In this document: positions 21,563 to 34,318 of the stretch, in pieces
Layout: the number at the start of each line of letters is the position of its first letter
Numbering within the stretch: the stretch's first letter is position 1
DNA from: Chromatiales bacterium
Lineage (GTDB): Bacteria; Pseudomonadota; Gammaproteobacteria; Steroidobacterales; GCA-2729495
Length of the DNA: 64,000 nt
Assembly (NCBI GenBank): GCA_016789845.1
Contig: JAEUQA010000037.1
Location: 1-64,000, forward strand
Reading direction: 5' to 3'
Made by a program: the position numbers and the translations under genes
Notes under the pieces: model-generated
What the model was told of the DNA's origin: nothing
What the model saw: only the letters and a program-made list of their open reading frames with translations
Database searches by the model: none

Positions 21563-23510
21563 CCATCAGGAGCCAACCCACCAGCACGGCCAGGCCGATG
21601 ACCATGGCGAAGGCGTAGTGGTACAGATAGCCACTTTGCAGCTGGCGGGTCACCTGCGACGCCCAGCTGACGACCCTGGCGCTCCCATTCACGAGGCCAC
21701 CGTCGATGATCAAGACATCGCCAACGCGCCAGAACACGTTGCCGATGCCGACGCTGCCCCTCGCGAGGACCTTCTGGTTGAAATCGTCGAAGTAGTACTT
21801 GTTCATCAGCAGCGCGTAGAGCCACTGCACACGCTGCCGGATGGCCTCGGCGACGCCCGGGTTGCGCAGGTAGACGTACCAGGCGGTGAGCGCGCCAGCC
21901 AGGGCGAGGTACGGCACGGGCGCGGAGAATGCGTGCAGGATGTAGGCCCAGGGACCATGGAATTCTCCGGCCAGCTCGCCCAGCACGTCATTGGCTTCCT
22001 GGACGACTATTGCGGAACCGAAGTAGTCGCCGAAGACCACGGGCTGGATCGTCGGCCAGCCGATGATCACGGAGGGAATGGCCAGCAGCACCAGGGGGAC
22101 CGTCACGACCCAGGGCGACTCGTGCAGGTGCGCCTTCGTCTCGGCATCCATGCGTTCCTGCCCGTGGAAGACCAGGAAGTACATGCGGAACGAGTAGAGG
22201 GCCGTCACGAACACGCCGATCAGCAGGCACCACCAGGCGTAGGTGGCCCCTGCCCGCCCGGCATGGCCGACGGCCTCGATCAGCGCGTCCTTGGAGAAGA
22301 AGCCCGAGAAACCGGGAAAACCGATCAGCGACAGCGTCCCGACCAGGCTGGTGAGCCAGGTGACCGGCAGGTACTTCCGCAGCCCGCCCATCTTCCGGAT
22401 GTCCTGCTCGTGATGCATGGCGATGATCACGGAACCCGCGGCCAGGAACAGCAGGGCCTTGAAGAAGGCGTGGGTCATGAGATGAAAGACGCCCGCGGCG
22501 TACGCGGAGGCTCCCAGGGCGGCGGTCATGTAGCCCAGCTGTGACAGCGTGGAGTAGGCGACCACGCGCTTGATGTCGTTCTGCACGACGCCCAGGAAGC
22601 CGGTGAACAGGGCCGTGGTGGCGCCGATGACCAGCACCACCGACAGGGCCGTCTCCGAGTACTCGAACAGCGGCGACATGCGAGCCACCATGAACACGCC
22701 GGCGGTCACCATCGTGGCCGCGTGAATGAGCGCCGAGATGGGCGTCGGACCCTCCATGGAATCCGGCAGCCAGACGTGCAGCGGCATCTGGGCCGACTTG
22801 CCCATCGCTCCGACGAACAGCAGGATGCAGGCGACCGTCATCACGGACCAGGGCGTCCCGGACCACACTTCGATCGTCTGGTTGGTGACCTCCGGAGCCT
22901 TGGCAAACACCGTGGCGTAGTCGAGGCTGCCCGTTGCCATCAGGATGAGGGCGATACCCAGGATGAAGCCGAAGTCCCCCACCCGGTTGACCAGGAACGC
23001 CTTCATGTTCGCGAAGATGGCCGTGGGGCGCGTGTACCAGAAGCCGATGAGCAGGTAGGAAACCAGGCCCACCGCTTCCCAGCCGAAGAACAGCTGCAGG
23101 AAATTGTTGGCCATCACCAGCATCAGCATGGCGAATGTGAACAGCGAGATATAGCTGAAGAAGCGCTGGTAGCCAGGGTCGTCGTGCATGTAGCCGATCG
23201 TGTAGACGTGCACCATCAGGGACACGGACGTGACCACCACCATCATCAGCGCGGTGAGGCGGTCCACCAGGAAGCCCACGTCCATCGTGATGCCGTCGAC
23301 GACCGCCCAGGTGTAGACGGCACCGTTGAACGCGGCGGCGCCGTCTAACCACTGGTCCTTGAGGACCAGCAGCGACATCATGAAGGAGGCGCCCACCCCC
23401 AGTATCGTGATGGTATGGGCGCCACTGCGCCCGATCTGGCGGCCGAACAGCCCGGCCACCAGGGCGGCGATCAGCGGGCACAGGACGATTGCGAGATACA
23501 TGCGCTCCAT
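21555..23510 (-). CDS. nuoL: NADH-quinone oxidoreductase subunit L
   Basis: NuoL is the distal antiporter-like subunit of complex I and includes the long lateral helix along the membrane arm. The 651-residue protein has the N-terminal oxidoreductase domain, the proton-channel motif [34 protein letters not shown], and a C-terminal amphipathic extension ending in a membrane helix ([18 protein letters not shown]). The length is normal. Start lies 4 bp after nuoK. Confidence 0.97.
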   Translation of the reverse strand: MERMYLAIVLCPLIAALVAGLFGRQIGRSGAHTITILGVGASFMMSLLVLKDQWLDGAAAFNGAVYTWAVVDGITMDVGFLVDRLTALMMVVVTSVSLMVHVYTIGYMHDDPGYQRFFSYISLFTFAMLMLVMANNFLQLFFGWEAVGLVSYLLIGFWYTRPTAIFANMKAFLVNRVGDFGFILGIALILMATGSLDYATVFAKAPEVTNQTIEVWSGTPWSVMTVACILLFVGAMGKSAQMPLHVWLPDSMEGPTPISALIHAATMVTAGVFMVARMSPLFEYSETALSVVLVIGATTALFTGFLGVVQNDIKRVVAYSTLSQLGYMTAALGASAYAAGVFHLMTHAFFKALLFLAAGSVIIAMHHEQDIRKMGGLRKYLPVTWLTSLVGTLSLIGFPGFSGFFSKDALIEAVGHAGRAGATYAWWCLLIGVFVTALYSFRMYFLVFHGQERMDAETKAHLHESPWVVTVPLVLLAIPSVIIGWPTIQPVVFGDYFGSAIVVQEANDVLGELAGEFHGPWAYILHAFSAPVPYLALAGALTAWYVYLRNPGVAEAIRQRVQWLYALLMNKYYFDDFNQKVLARGSVGIGNVFWRVGDVLIIDGGLVNGSARVVSWASQVTRQLQSGYLYHYAFAMVIGLAVLVGWLLMGA

Positions 23511-23514
23511 CGCG

Positions 23515-23823
23515 TCAACCCTTCAGGACGTCCAGTTCCTGGACGTTGATGCTGCGGCGGCTCCGGAACAGCACCACGAGGATGGCCAGGCCGATGGCCG
23601 ACTCGGCTGCCGCGACGGTGAGGATGAAGAACACGAAAACCTGCCCGGCCGGGTCATCCAGATAACGCGAGAAAGCGATGAAATTGAAATTGACGGCCAG
23701 CAGCAGCAACTCGACGCACATGAGGAGCACGATCACGTTCTTCCGGTTGAGGAAGATTCCCGCAACGCTGATCGCGAACAGCAGCGCCGAGAGAGTCAGG
23801 TAATGGGATAGCGTCACCATCAT
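23515..23823 (-). CDS. nuoK: NADH-quinone oxidoreductase subunit K
   Basis: NuoK is a small membrane subunit of complex I with three transmembrane helices. The 102-residue protein keeps the buried glutamates involved in proton translocation ([16 protein letters not shown] and the [12 protein letters not shown] segment). It overlaps the nuoJ stop by 4 bp. Confidence 0.97.
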   Translation of the reverse strand: MMVTLSHYLTLSALLFAISVAGIFLNRKNVIVLLMCVELLLLAVNFNFIAFSRYLDDPAGQVFVFFILTVAAAESAIGLAILVVLFRSRRSINVQELDVLKG

Positions 23824-24419
23824 TCGGACTCCGGCTTCATGGTCACGATACGCACCCGATCCTCGCGCCGGACCTTCACCTGCTCCGCCACGTCCTGCAC
23901 CTTGAGGCCGGGCCGGCTGCGCATGGTCAGGAGGATCGCCGCCACGATGGCCAACAGGAGCAGCATTGCCGCCAACTCGAAGGGATAAAGATACTGGGTG
24001 TAGAGCACCCGCCCCAGTTCCTCGGTGCTGGAATAGGCTGCATCCCGCGGAACCAGTGGCGTGCCACCCGGGAGGCCTTCACTGCGAAACCAGATGACGT
24101 ACGCGAGTTCGAGAACGAGCAGGCCCGCAACGATGGCGCCCACTGGCGCGTAGCGCAGGAAGCCCTCCCGGAGCGTGGCCGTATTGATGTCCAGCATCAT
24201 GACCACGAACAGGAACAGCACCATCACGGCGCCCACGTAGACCAGCACCAGCACGACCGCGAGGAACTCCGCCTCCAGGAGCAGCCAGAGGACGGCGCTG
24301 GTGACGAACGCGAGGATCAGGCACAGGGCCGCATAGACCGGATTGCGGACGGTAATCACCCCGACGGCGGCCGCAAGCAGCACCGTGGAGAGCGCGTAAA
24401 AGAGAAATGTCGCGAACAT
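23820..24419 (-). CDS. nuoJ: NADH-quinone oxidoreductase subunit J
   Basis: NuoJ is a membrane subunit of complex I. The 199-residue protein has five hydrophobic helices and the conserved [19 protein letters not shown] segment, which contains the pi-bulge helix, followed by [12 protein letters not shown]. The C-terminal tail is charged. It is 20 bp downstream of nuoI. Confidence 0.96.
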   Translation of the reverse strand: MFATFLFYALSTVLLAAAVGVITVRNPVYAALCLILAFVTSAVLWLLLEAEFLAVVLVLVYVGAVMVLFLFVVMMLDINTATLREGFLRYAPVGAIVAGLLVLELAYVIWFRSEGLPGGTPLVPRDAAYSSTEELGRVLYTQYLYPFELAAMLLLLAIVAAILLTMRSRPGLKVQDVAEQVKVRREDRVRIVTMKPESE

Positions 24420-24439
24420 GCTGTTGGTGCTACCCGGGA

Positions 24440-24928
24440 TCAGCGATACGGCGCGTCGGACGCCCTGTCGGCTGCAATGCTGGCTTCATACTTCTCGCCA
24501 ACGGCCAGCAGCTTGTCCTTCGTCATGATGTTCTCGCCCCGGTTTTCCATGTGGTACTCGAAGATCCGGGTTTCCACGATGGCATCCACGGGGCAGGCTT
24601 CCTCGCAGAAGCCGCAATAGATGCACTTGAAAAGGTCGATGTCGTAACGGGTGGTGCGCCGGGTGCCGTCAGGACCCACATCGGATTCGATGGTGATTGC
24701 CGCTGCCGGGCAGACTGCCTGGCATAGCTTGCAGGCAATGCAGCGCTCCTCCCCGTTCGGATAACGACGCAGGGCGTGGAGGCCGCGAAAACGGGGCGAC
24801 TGGGGCGTCTTCTCCTCCGGGTACTGGATGGTCACCTTCTTCACGAACAGGTTGACCAACGTCAGGCGGAGGCCCTTCAGCAGCTCCCACAGCGACAGGG
24901 TTTTCAGGGCGTTTGAGATGGCGTTCAT
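24440..24928 (-). CDS. nuoI: NADH-quinone oxidoreductase subunit I
   Basis: NuoI carries the two [4Fe-4S] clusters N6a and N6b that pass electrons toward the quinone site. From the ATG at 24928 the protein is 162 residues, the usual length, with two ferredoxin motifs: [16 protein letters not shown] and [16 protein letters not shown]. An upstream start at 24952 falls inside nuoH and adds no conserved residues. Confidence 0.97.
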   Translation of the reverse strand: MNAISNALKTLSLWELLKGLRLTLVNLFVKKVTIQYPEEKTPQSPRFRGLHALRRYPNGEERCIACKLCQAVCPAAAITIESDVGPDGTRRTTRYDIDLFKCIYCGFCEEACPVDAIVETRIFEYHMENRGENIMTKDKLLAVGEKYEASIAADRASDAPYR

Positions 24929-24932
24929 TCCG

Positions 24933-26012
24933 TCAGGCACTCCACGGGCCAATGCGCAAGGCGGCCATCGCGCCCTCGACCACGATCCAGACGATGGTCA
25001 CGGGGATGAAGACTTTCCAGCCCAGCCGCATGATCTGGTCGTATCGGTAGCGGGGAAAAGTGGCGCGGAACCACAGGAAACAGAACAGGAAGAACGCGAT
25101 CTTGAAGGCCAGCCAGTGGATCCCCGGGGCCCTCAGCAGCTCCAGCGGCGTGCCGTCCAGGCCGCTGAACAGCCACCCGGCGAACAGTGACTCCCAGCCG
25201 CCCCAGAACATCACGGCCGTGAGCGCGGCGATGAGGATCATGTTGGCGTACTCCGCCAGGAAGAACACGGCGAACGCCACCCCCGAGTACTCCACATGGA
25301 AGCCGGCGACGATCTCCGACTCGCCCTCCGCGACGTCGAAGGGCGCCCGGTTGGTCTCGGCCACGCCCGAGACGAAGTAGATGATGAACAGCGGGAACAG
25401 CGGCAACCAGAACCAGCTGAACAGGCCGCCGGACTGTGCCTCGACCAGTTTCCCCAGGTTCAGGCTGCCGCCCGCCATCAGCACCCCCACCAGGGCGAAG
25501 CCCATCGCGATTTCGTAAGCGACGATCTGCGCGGCCGAGCGCATCGCGCCGAGGAGCGCGTATTTCGAGTTCGAGGCCCAGCCCGCCAGGATCACGCCAT
25601 AGACGCCGAGGGAAGTGAGCGCCAGGACATACAGCAGGCCCGCGTCGATCTCCGCGATGGCAAACCCGGGAAACAGCGGTATGACGGCCCACGTCGCCAG
25701 GGCGGGCACGATGGACAGCAGGGGTGCGATGATGAAGAGGAAGCGGTTGGCGCTGGAGGGGACGACCACCTCCTTGAGAAGCAGCTTGATCACGTCCGCA
25801 AACGGCTGCAGCCAGCCCCCGGGACCCACCCGGTTCGGGCCGATCCGGTTCTGCATGTACCCGATGATCTTGCGCTCCAGGTACGTGAGGAATGCCACGC
25901 AGAGGATGATCACCACGGTAACGGCCAGAATCTGGCCGACCATCACCAGCAGGGTCCGGGCGAGCTCCGGGAGCGCCAGCCAGAGGTCCTCCAGGAAGGG
26001 AAGACTACCCAC
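24933..26012 (-). CDS. nuoH: NADH-quinone oxidoreductase subunit H
   Basis: NuoH forms much of the quinone-binding chamber at the junction of the two arms of complex I. The protein of about 359 residues has eight or nine transmembrane helices and the conserved loops [20 protein letters not shown] and [16 protein letters not shown]. No ATG is available. I chose the GTG at 26012, which leaves about 20 residues before the first helix; GTGs at 26021 and 26045 are alternatives that overlap nuoG further. Confidence 0.95.
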   Translation of the reverse strand: MGSLPFLEDLWLALPELARTLLVMVGQILAVTVVIILCVAFLTYLERKIIGYMQNRIGPNRVGPGGWLQPFADVIKLLLKEVVVPSSANRFLFIIAPLLSIVPALATWAVIPLFPGFAIAEIDAGLLYVLALTSLGVYGVILAGWASNSKYALLGAMRSAAQIVAYEIAMGFALVGVLMAGGSLNLGKLVEAQSGGLFSWFWLPLFPLFIIYFVSGVAETNRAPFDVAEGESEIVAGFHVEYSGVAFAVFFLAEYANMILIAALTAVMFWGGWESLFAGWLFSGLDGTPLELLRAPGIHWLAFKIAFFLFCFLWFRATFPRYRYDQIMRLGWKVFIPVTIVWIVVEGAMAALRIGPWSA

Positions 26013-28110
26013 GGGCTTCACGCGTCTGCTGGAGGGCGGCGGCACGGCGCAGGACGCCGTCGGTGCGGTACATGGGGACGTCCAGGTCGCCGGGGCCCAG
26101 GGCCACAGCCGTCGCGGCCGGCGGGATGGCCGTCACCGCCACGGTATTGTCCGGCTGCACGGCGCCTGCAATGCCATGCACGACGGCGCAAACGTCTGCC
26201 GCGCTCGCATAGTCGAAGTCCGGGACCTGAAGCAGGTTGCCGAGAACGCGCAGCACCTTCCAGGCCGGGCGGCTGCCACCGACAGGCGCCGCCACGCCAT
26301 TGAAGCTCTGCCAGCGGCCCTCGCAATTCACGAACGTGCCCGCGGTTTCCGCGAAGGTGCCGACCGGAAGCACCACGTCCGCGTGGGCCTCGAGGGCCGG
26401 ACTGAGGTACGGCGACAGGGCGAGCACGAACCCGGCAGCCGCCACCGCGGCCACGGCGCGCTCGCCATCGGCGCAGTCGTGCTCGGGCTCCACGTTGAGC
26501 AGGACCAGGCCGGACAGTGACTGGTCCTGCATTTCGGCGAGATTGCGGCCCGCCCTGGCCAGTGGCGAACCGCCAGGGCCCCGGTGGGGCAGGACACCGG
26601 CAAGCGCCAGACCGGCCGAATTGGGCCCCTCCGAAACATAGCCAATCCGGGCGGCGTACTGCCGGGCCAGTTCGCCCGCGGCCTGGCGGAGGTCCGCCAG
26701 CCGCGGGTGCCGGCCGGCAATCTGGCCCAGCAGGATGACCGGACGCGCCGCGCCGCGGAGCCGGCCGAGGACCGCGGAGGCCTCGGCATCCGGACTGTCG
26801 GAGAGCAGGCGCCGCAGGCCACCGACCAGGTCAAGGCCCGTTTCGAGGCAGCCGGCGACGGGGTGCAGGTACTCGTAGCGCGCGGGATTGACGAACACCA
26901 CGCTGGCCCCGCGCAGGGCGGCCTTGCGCACCCGGTGGGCGATCAAGGGGGCCTCGCGCCGCAGGTTGGAGCCGACGACGACGATGGCGTCGGCCTGTTC
27001 GAGTTCGGCCAGGGGCAACCCCAGCCAGGGAAAGGCGGGGTCCCGGTCCTGCAGACGGAAATCCCGGCGCCGCAGCCTGTGGTCAACGTTGTCCGAGCCC
27101 AGGTGCCGGAACAGCCGCTGCAGCAGGTAGCCCTCCTCCACCGTCGAGGTCGGCGCGGCCCAGGCGCCAATCCCGGCGCCCCCGTTGCTGACGGAACGCG
27201 ACAGCCCGGCTGCCGCCGCCTCGAGGGCCTCCTCCCAGCTGGCAGGACGGAGGGGACCGCCGTCCCGGATCATCGGCTGCTCGACGCGGCCGGCATAGAT
27301 GCCCTCGTAGCTGAAGCGGTCCCTGTCGGCAAGCCAGGTCTCGTTGATCGCCTCGTTGGCCCGCGGGACGACCCGCTTCACCCTGCCCAGCAGCACGTGG
27401 GCAGAAAGGTTGGAGCCGACGCAGTCGTGGGCAGCCACCGTCGGGAGCGACTGCATCTCCCAGGCGCGGGCGCTGAACCGGTAGGGCTTGCTGTTCAACG
27501 CTCCGACCGGGCAGAGGTCGATGATGTTGCCGGACAGCTCGTGGTCCACGCTCCGCTCGACGAACGTACTGATCTGCATCCGCTCGCCGCGACCGATGGT
27601 GCCGAGCTCCTGGATGCCCGCGATCTCCTGGCCGAAGCGCACACAACGGGTACAGTGAATGCAGCGGGTCATGTCCGTGGAGATCAGGGGCCCGATGTTC
27701 TTGTCCCTGACGACGCGCTTGCGTTCATTGAAGCGGGATACATCCCGGCCAAAGCCCATGGCGAGGTCCTGCAGTTCGCACTCGCCGCCCTGATCGCAGA
27801 TCGGGCAATCCAGGGGATGATTGATCAGCAGGAACTCCATGGTGGCCTTCTGCGCGCCGATGGCCCTGGGGGACCTCGTTGAGACCTTCATTCCGCTGGT
27901 GACGGGCGTGGCGCAGGCCGGCAAGGGCTTCGGCGCGTTGACGACCTCGACGAGGCACATGCGGCAGTTTGCGGCCACGGACAGTTTCTCGTGGTAGCAG
28001 AACCGCGGCACGTAGATGCCCGCCCGGTCGGTGACTGCAATCAGCATCTCGCCGGGGCGCGCATCCAGTTCGACGCCGTTGACCTCGACCTTGATCGTGT
28101 TGTCGCTCAT
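26005..28110 (-). CDS. nuoG: NADH-quinone oxidoreductase subunit G
   Basis: NuoG is the large iron-sulfur subunit of the NADH dehydrogenase module. The 701-residue protein has an N-terminal [2Fe-2S] domain ([19 protein letters not shown]), the His-Cys3 and [4Fe-4S] ligands ([28 protein letters not shown]) and a molybdopterin-oxidoreductase-like domain without cofactor chemistry. The last 300 residues are less conserved and GC-rich, as usual for this subunit. Confidence 0.96.
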   Translation of the reverse strand: MSDNTIKVEVNGVELDARPGEMLIAVTDRAGIYVPRFCYHEKLSVAANCRMCLVEVVNAPKPLPACATPVTSGMKVSTRSPRAIGAQKATMEFLLINHPLDCPICDQGGECELQDLAMGFGRDVSRFNERKRVVRDKNIGPLISTDMTRCIHCTRCVRFGQEIAGIQELGTIGRGERMQISTFVERSVDHELSGNIIDLCPVGALNSKPYRFSARAWEMQSLPTVAAHDCVGSNLSAHVLLGRVKRVVPRANEAINETWLADRDRFSYEGIYAGRVEQPMIRDGGPLRPASWEEALEAAAAGLSRSVSNGGAGIGAWAAPTSTVEEGYLLQRLFRHLGSDNVDHRLRRRDFRLQDRDPAFPWLGLPLAELEQADAIVVVGSNLRREAPLIAHRVRKAALRGASVVFVNPARYEYLHPVAGCLETGLDLVGGLRRLLSDSPDAEASAVLGRLRGAARPVILLGQIAGRHPRLADLRQAAGELARQYAARIGYVSEGPNSAGLALAGVLPHRGPGGSPLARAGRNLAEMQDQSLSGLVLLNVEPEHDCADGERAVAAVAAAGFVLALSPYLSPALEAHADVVLPVGTFAETAGTFVNCEGRWQSFNGVAAPVGGSRPAWKVLRVLGNLLQVPDFDYASAADVCAVVHGIAGAVQPDNTVAVTAIPPAATAVALGPGDLDVPMYRTDGVLRRAAALQQTREARG

Positions 28111-28146
28111 TGGAATCGTGTTCCTCGCCGTACCGACGGGCTGCGT

Positions 28147-29456
<1,310 letters not shown>

Positions 29457-29460
<4 letters not shown>

Positions 29461-29975
29461 GACGAATGCTCCTCACTGCCGTCACCGATGCCGTCGAGGA
29501 TCTCGTCGACGCGGGCCGGGGTCAGGTTCTCGTAGTACTTGTGGTCCACCATCATCATGGGCGCGCCGCAACAGGCGGCGAGGCACTCTTCTTCCTTCTT
29601 CAGGTAGAACCGTCCATCCGGGGTACTCTCGCCCACCTTGATGCCGAGCCGCTTCTCCACGTGGGCGAGGATCTTCTCGCCACCGCAGAGCATGCAGGAG
29701 ATGTTGGTGCAGACCGAGATGCTGTGGCGACCTACTGGCTTCGTCTCGAACATCGAGTAGAACGACGCCACTTCGAAGACCTGGATGGCCGGCAGGCCAA
29801 GGTAGGCCGCCACGCCCTCCATGAGGTCCCGGGTCAGGTAGCCGTGGTTCTCGTGCTGGGCCGCGTGCAGCGCCGCGATGACCGCCGAGCGCTGGCGTCC
29901 GGCGGGGAAGCGCGCAACCCACCGGTCGATTTCCGCGCGCAGGTGCGGCGAGAGGACTGTACTGTTCGTTTCCAT
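29457..29975 (-). CDS. nuoE: NADH-quinone oxidoreductase subunit E
   Basis: NuoE is a thioredoxin-fold subunit holding the [2Fe-2S] cluster N1a. The 172-residue protein shows the ligand cysteines in [14 protein letters not shown] and [13 protein letters not shown], and an N-terminal helical bundle. Start overlaps the nuoD stop by 1 bp. Confidence 0.97.
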
Positions 29976-31228
29976 CAGCGATCGATCTCGCCAAAGACGA
30001 TGTCCTGGGTACCGATGACCGCGACGACGTCCGCGAGCATGTGACCCTCCACCATCTCCGCCATGGCGGAGAGATGGGCAAAGCCGGGTGCGCGCACCTT
30101 CAGCCGGTAGGGCTTGTTGGCGCCATCGGACACCAGGTAGACGCCAAACTCGCCCTTGGGGTGCTCGACGGCCGCGTAGGCCTCGCCAGCCGGCACGGAA
30201 TAGCCCTCGGTAAATAGCTTGAAGTGATGGATGAGGGACTCCATGTCATCCTTCATCTCCTCCCGGGTGGGCGGCGCGAACTTCCGGTCGTCGAGCATTA
30301 CCGGGCCAGGATTCTGCCGCAGCCACTCGATGCACTGGCGGATGATGCGATTCGACTGGCGCAGTTCCTCGACCCTGACGAGGTAGCGATCGTAGCAGTC
30401 GCCATTCACTCCGACGGGGATGTCGAAGTCCAGGTCTGCGTAGACCTCGTAGGGCTGCTTCTTGCGCAGGTCCCACTCCACCCCGGAACCGCGCAGCATC
30501 GGGCCCGTGAAGCCGAGCTGCAGCGCCCGTTCCGGGCTGACGATGCCGATGTTCACCGTGCGCTGCTTCCAGATCCGGTTGTCGGTCAGGAGCGTTTCAT
30601 AGTCGTCCACGCACTTGGGGAAGCGGCTGGTGAAGTCCTCGAGGAAATCGAGGAGCGAGCCTTCCCGCGCCGCGTTCAGGCGCGTAACCTCCCTGTCGGA
30701 CCGGAATTCCGAATTCAGGAATTTCGGCATCCTGGCAGGCAGATCCCGGTAGACCCCGCCCGGACGGTAGTAGGTCGCATGCATCCGGGTACCCGATACT
30801 GCCTCGTAGCAGTCCATCAGGTCCTCGCGCTCGCGAAAGCAGTAGAGGAACACCGTCATCGCCCCGATGTCGAGGCCGTGAGCGCCGAGCCACATCAGGT
30901 GGTTCAGTATCCGCGTCACCTCGTCGAACATGACCCGGATGTACTGCGCGCGCTTCGGCACCTGGATGCCGAGCAGCTTCTCGATGGCGAGCACGTAACC
31001 GTGCTCGTTGCACATCATGGACACGTAGTCGAGCCGGTCCATGTAACCGATGCTCTGGTTGAACGGCTTGCTCTCGGCCAGCTTCTCCGTGCCCCTGTGG
31101 AGCAGCCCGATGTGCGGATCAGCCTTCTGCACGGTCTCGCCGTCCATCTCCAGCACCAGGCGCAGCACGCCGTGTGCCGCCGGGTGCTGCGGGCCGAAGT
31201 TCAGCGTGAAATTCTGGAACTCAGCCAT
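29975..31228 (-). CDS. nuoD: NADH-quinone oxidoreductase subunit D
   Basis: NuoD (49-kDa subunit) forms the quinone-reduction site with NuoB. The 417-residue protein matches the family throughout: [18 protein letters not shown] at the N-terminus with the quinone-site histidine, [15 protein letters not shown], and the C-terminal DIVFGEIDR. It is a separate gene and is not fused to nuoC. It overlaps the nuoC stop by 8 bp. Confidence 0.98.
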   Translation of the reverse strand: MAEFQNFTLNFGPQHPAAHGVLRLVLEMDGETVQKADPHIGLLHRGTEKLAESKPFNQSIGYMDRLDYVSMMCNEHGYVLAIEKLLGIQVPKRAQYIRVMFDEVTRILNHLMWLGAHGLDIGAMTVFLYCFREREDLMDCYEAVSGTRMHATYYRPGGVYRDLPARMPKFLNSEFRSDREVTRLNAAREGSLLDFLEDFTSRFPKCVDDYETLLTDNRIWKQRTVNIGIVSPERALQLGFTGPMLRGSGVEWDLRKKQPYEVYADLDFDIPVGVNGDCYDRYLVRVEELRQSNRIIRQCIEWLRQNPGPVMLDDRKFAPPTREEMKDDMESLIHHFKLFTEGYSVPAGEAYAAVEHPKGEFGVYLVSDGANKPYRLKVRAPGFAHLSAMAEMVEGHMLADVVAVIGTQDIVFGEIDR

Positions 31229-31928
31229 GCCCGTCCTTCAAGTCGGGCGAATACCGGTTGTCGTCGCGGATGACCCGAGGCACGAGGGTCCGGGGCTCGA
31301 TGGTGACCGGCTGGTAGACCACGCGCCCCTGCTCGGGGTCGTAGCGAACCTCCAGATTCCCCGACAACGGGAAATCCTTGCGGAAGGGATAACCGATGAA
31401 GCCGTAGTCGGTGAGCAGGCGACGCAGGTCCGGGTGACCGTCGAACAGGATGCCGAACAGGTCGAATGCCTCCCGCTCGTACCAGTTGGCCGCCGCCCAG
31501 ACGGAAATCACCGAGGGAACCACGGGCGGATTGTCGGAGCCCGTATAGACGGTCAGCCGGAGCCTGGAGTTGCCGCTCACCGAAAGCAGGTGATAGACCA
31601 CCGCAAAGCGCCGCGGGTCGAACTGCTGGCCGGGATCCGCCAGGATGGTGCCCCGCTCCGCCGCCCGGCTGAAGCCGGTGCTCGTGGCATCCCTGGTGTC
31701 CCACTCGTCGCGCCCGTAGGTGAGATAGTCAACGCCGCACAGGTCGACCAGCATCTCGAAGGCGAATTCGTTCCGGAGGGCCCCGGCGATCGCCAGCAGG
31801 TCGGCGGGCGACACTTCATAACCCAGTTCGCCACAACGGGAGTCGATCCGGCGAACCGTGGCGCCGAAGCGTTCCGCAATTCTCGTGGCTAGCGCCTCCT
31901 GGCGCGGACTGGTCTCGCGGGCGCTCAT
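31221..31928 (-). CDS. nuoC: NADH-quinone oxidoreductase subunit C
   Basis: NuoC (30-kDa subunit) is a peripheral-arm structural subunit. From the ATG at 31928, which overlaps the nuoB stop as ATGA, the protein is 235 residues. The family signature [25 protein letters not shown] segment and [10 protein letters not shown] are present. A longer in-frame reading to 32120 lies inside nuoB and was rejected. Confidence 0.96.
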   Translation of the reverse strand: MSARETSPRQEALATRIAERFGATVRRIDSRCGELGYEVSPADLLAIAGALRNEFAFEMLVDLCGVDYLTYGRDEWDTRDATSTGFSRAAERGTILADPGQQFDPRRFAVVYHLLSVSGNSRLRLTVYTGSDNPPVVPSVISVWAAANWYEREAFDLFGILFDGHPDLRRLLTDYGFIGYPFRKDFPLSGNLEVRYDPEQGRVVYQPVTIEPRTLVPRVIRDDNRYSPDLKDGHG

Positions 31929-32452
31929 CGGGCAATCGTGTTGGTACGACGAATCTTGTTCTGCAACTGGATGATGCCGTAGAGCAGTGCCTCCGCCGTG
32001 GGCGGACACCCCGGCACGTAGACATCGACGGGAACGATCCGGTCGCAGCCACGCACCACGGCGTAGGAATAGTGATAGTAGCCGCCGCCATTGGCGCAGG
32101 ACCCCATGGATATCACCCACCGGGGCTCTGCCATCTGGTCGTAGACCTTGCGCAGCGCCGGCGCCATCTTGTTGGTCAGCGTACCCGCGACGATCATCAC
32201 GTCCGACTGCCGGGGACTGGGCCGGAAGATCACGCCAAAACGGTCCAGGTCATAACGGGCGGCACCGGCGTGCATCATCTCGACGGCACAGCAGGCAAGG
32301 CCGAAAGTCATCGGCCAGAGGGACCCGGTGCGGGCCCAGTTGATCAGGTTGTCGAGCTTGGTGACGACGAAGCCGCGTTGCTGGAGGATATCCGGCACGG
32401 GCTCCGTCGATACCGCGCCCGTCGGCCGGGCGGGCTCCGCGGCTAGTCCCAC
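31925..32452 (-). CDS. nuoB: NADH-quinone oxidoreductase subunit B
   Basis: NuoB carries cluster N2, the last [4Fe-4S] before quinone. From the GTG at 32452, which overlaps the end of nuoA by 10 bp, the protein is 175 residues. Cluster ligands are visible in [19 protein letters not shown] and [12 protein letters not shown]. The longer open frame to 32764 is antisense-like sequence inside nuoA and was rejected. Confidence 0.95.
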   Translation of the reverse strand: MGLAAEPARPTGAVSTEPVPDILQQRGFVVTKLDNLINWARTGSLWPMTFGLACCAVEMMHAGAARYDLDRFGVIFRPSPRQSDVMIVAGTLTNKMAPALRKVYDQMAEPRWVISMGSCANGGGYYHYSYAVVRGCDRIVPVDVYVPGCPPTAEALLYGIIQLQNKIRRTNTIAR

Positions 32453-32799
32453 TCCAGGGCTCCCTTCTTCCATTCGTACATGAAGCCGACGACGAGGACG
32501 GCCAGGAAGATGCCCATGGCCAGGATGCCAACGACACCAATATCGTCGAGCGTCACGGCCCAGGGAAAGAGGAAGGCGATTTCCAGGTCGAAGATGATGA
32601 ACAGAATCGCCACCAGGTAGTACCGCACGTCGAACTTCATCCGGCTGTCCTCGAAGGGCTCGAAACCGCACTCGTAGGAAGACAGCTTTTCCGGGTACTT
32701 CTGGCCCCGGCCAATCAGGAATCCCAGTCCCAGCAGCACCAGGCCAATGCCCAGGGCTATGCACAGATAGACCAGGACGGGCACGTAGTTGGTCAGCAC
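32443..32799 (-). CDS. nuoA: NADH-quinone oxidoreductase subunit A
   Basis: NuoA is a small three-helix membrane subunit near the quinone cavity. The 118-residue protein has the conserved loop [20 protein letters not shown] and FLIFDLEI-type helix ([16 protein letters not shown]). The start is a GTG with AGGAG 7 bp upstream. It is the first gene of the 14-gene nuo operon, 77 bp downstream of tRNA-Leu; no convincing separate promoter was seen in that gap. Confidence 0.97.
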   Translation of the reverse strand: MLTNYVPVLVYLCIALGIGLVLLGLGFLIGRGQKYPEKLSSYECGFEPFEDSRMKFDVRYYLVAILFIIFDLEIAFLFPWAVTLDDIGVVGILAMGIFLAVLVVGFMYEWKKGALEWD

Positions 32800-32875
32800 G
32801 GGCGCTCCTTCAACCCAGGACTGCTAGGCAACAGCCGCACGTCGCAGCCACTTGAATATCCATGCTCTCGAAATC

Positions 32876-32960
32876 TGGTGCCGACGGTGAGACTCGAACT
32901 CACACGGCTTGCGCCGCCGCCCCCTCAAGACGGTGTGTCTACCAATTCCACCACGTCGGC
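32876..32960 (-). tRNA. leuU: tRNA-Leu (GAG)
   Basis: The 85-nt minus-strand gene has a 7-bp acceptor stem (GCCGACG / CGTCGGC), an anticodon loop TTGAGGG with GAG, a long class II variable arm and an encoded CCA. It sits just after secG, as leuU does in E. coli. Confidence 0.95.
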
Positions 32961-32982
32961 AAATGCATTTTTCTGTGGCCCA

Positions 32983-33426
32983 TCAACGGGCGGGCTGGCC
33001 CCCGGCCTCACCCGTACCTGAACCCGCCGGAGGTATCGACGGCAGTTGGGGCAACGCGCCCACCGGTGCCTGGCCCGCGGGGGTTTGGCCCGCGGGGGTT
33101 TGGCCATCCGGCGCCCCCGCCGTCGGCGTTGCCACCGGGGCCACCGCGGCAGGCACCACGCTATCCAGCAGGCTCTCAGGCGCCTTGCGTTGCGTGCCCA
33201 GGTAGGCCAGGCCCAGGCTGGTGCAGAAGAACAGCGTGGCCAGGGCCGCCGTCGACCGGGACAGGAAATTGGCCGAACCCTTGGCGCCGAACACGGTGCC
33301 GGATGCCCCCGCGCCAAACGCCGCGCCAGCATCCGCCCCCTTGCCCCGCTGAAGCAGGACGAGGGCCACGATCATGGCGCCAATCAGTACATGAACAACC
33401 AGCACGATGGTATGAAGCGTAGTCAT
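32983..33426 (-). CDS. secG: preprotein translocase subunit SecG
   Basis: SecG is a small SecYEG channel subunit that stimulates protein export. The protein is 147 residues from the ATG at 33426. It has two transmembrane helices ([35 protein letters not shown]) around the conserved loop [18 protein letters not shown] and [10 protein letters not shown]. The C-terminal tail is Pro/Ala/Gly/Gln-rich with a TPAGQ repeat. The start overlaps the tpiA stop by 1 bp. Confidence 0.95.
   Translation of the reverse strand: MTTLHTIVLVVHVLIGAMIVALVLLQRGKGADAGAAFGAGASGTVFGAKGSANFLSRSTAALATLFFCTSLGLAYLGTQRKAPESLLDSVVPAAVAPVATPTAGAPDGQTPAGQTPAGQAPVGALPQLPSIPPAGSGTGEAGGQPAR
33071..33105 (-). repeat. 15-bp tandem repeat in secG tail
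   Basis: Two exact copies of a 15-bp unit (33071-33085 and 33086-33100) plus a partial copy encode the TPAGQ repeats in the SecG C-terminal tail. The frame is preserved. Confidence 0.85.
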
Positions 33427-34235
33427 CAGCCTGCAGCCGCCTTGCAAATGCTCACAAATTCGGCCGCCTGCAGCGATGCGCCGCCAATCAGGCCGCCGTC
33501 GATATCCCGCATCGCGAAGAGATCCCTCGCGTTGGATGCCTTGACGCTGCCTCCGTAAAGGATCCGGAGGGCACCCGACATTGTAGCATCGCGTCGCGCG
33601 GCAGTGGCCCGGATGTCAGCGTGTACTTCCTGCGCCTGCTCGGGCGTGGCGGTACGGCCGGTGCCAATCGCCCACACCGGTTCGTAGGCCACGGCCAGTT
33701 CCCGCCACGCCGCCGGGGCCAGGCTGGCGGACTCCAGGGCGGAAAACACCGCAGCCAGCTGCCGCCGGACGACGGCCAGGGTCTGCCCGGAATCCCGCTC
33801 GGCCAGGGTCTCCCCCACGCACAGGATGGGGGCCAGCCCGGCGCGGACAGCCGCAATGACCTTGCCGGCGACCCGCTCGTCGGTGTCGCCGAACAGGGCC
33901 CGCCGCTCGGAATGCCCGACGATCACGTACTGGCAGCCCACGTCACGGAGCATGGGCGCCGAAACCTCGCCGGTGAACGCGCCCGCGTCCTCCACGGCCA
34001 CATCCTGCGCGCCGAGCTTCAGCTGGTGCCCGGCAACCAGGCCCGCGAGCTCGCTGAGATAGACGAAGGGCGGGCAGACCAGCACTTCGACCCGGCTGTC
34101 CGCCGCCGCCAGTACCGGGGGCCCGAGGCCCTGCGCGGAGAGTCCGTCTCCCACCGCGGCAACCAGGGAGCGGCAGACGGCGCGGCTGCCGTTCAGCTTC
34201 CAGTTTCCAGCAACGATTGGCCGCCTGATGCGCAT
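33426..34235 (-). CDS. tpiA: triosephosphate isomerase
   Basis: TpiA interconverts dihydroxyacetone phosphate and glyceraldehyde 3-phosphate. The 269-residue protein has the catalytic lysine in VAGNWKLNG, the catalytic histidine in VIVGHSERR, the catalytic glutamate in [14 protein letters not shown], and the phosphate-binding [11 protein letters not shown] and GGLIGGASL. It sits between glmM and secG, as in several non-enteric gammaproteobacteria. Confidence 0.97.
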   Translation of the reverse strand: MRIRRPIVAGNWKLNGSRAVCRSLVAAVGDGLSAQGLGPPVLAAADSRVEVLVCPPFVYLSELAGLVAGHQLKLGAQDVAVEDAGAFTGEVSAPMLRDVGCQYVIVGHSERRALFGDTDERVAGKVIAAVRAGLAPILCVGETLAERDSGQTLAVVRRQLAAVFSALESASLAPAAWRELAVAYEPVWAIGTGRTATPEQAQEVHADIRATAARRDATMSGALRILYGGSVKASNARDLFAMRDIDGGLIGGASLQAAEFVSICKAAAG

Positions 34236-34318
34236 GGATGGTGGCCCGCGGCCCGGAAAAAAGACGCCGCAGGGTAGCTTCCCGCCCGGTCGAAAGCAAC
34301 GCGGGCCGATGCGGGGCC

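Noticed and set aside
21988..23481. 497-codon minus-strand frame in a second phase of nuoL
   Set aside because: Arg/Gly/His-rich translation typical of an off-frame reading; nuoL itself is complete in the other phase.
31929..32120. N-terminal extension of nuoC
   Set aside because: It reads through nuoB in the wrong phase; the ATG at 31928 overlaps the nuoB stop and gives the normal family length.
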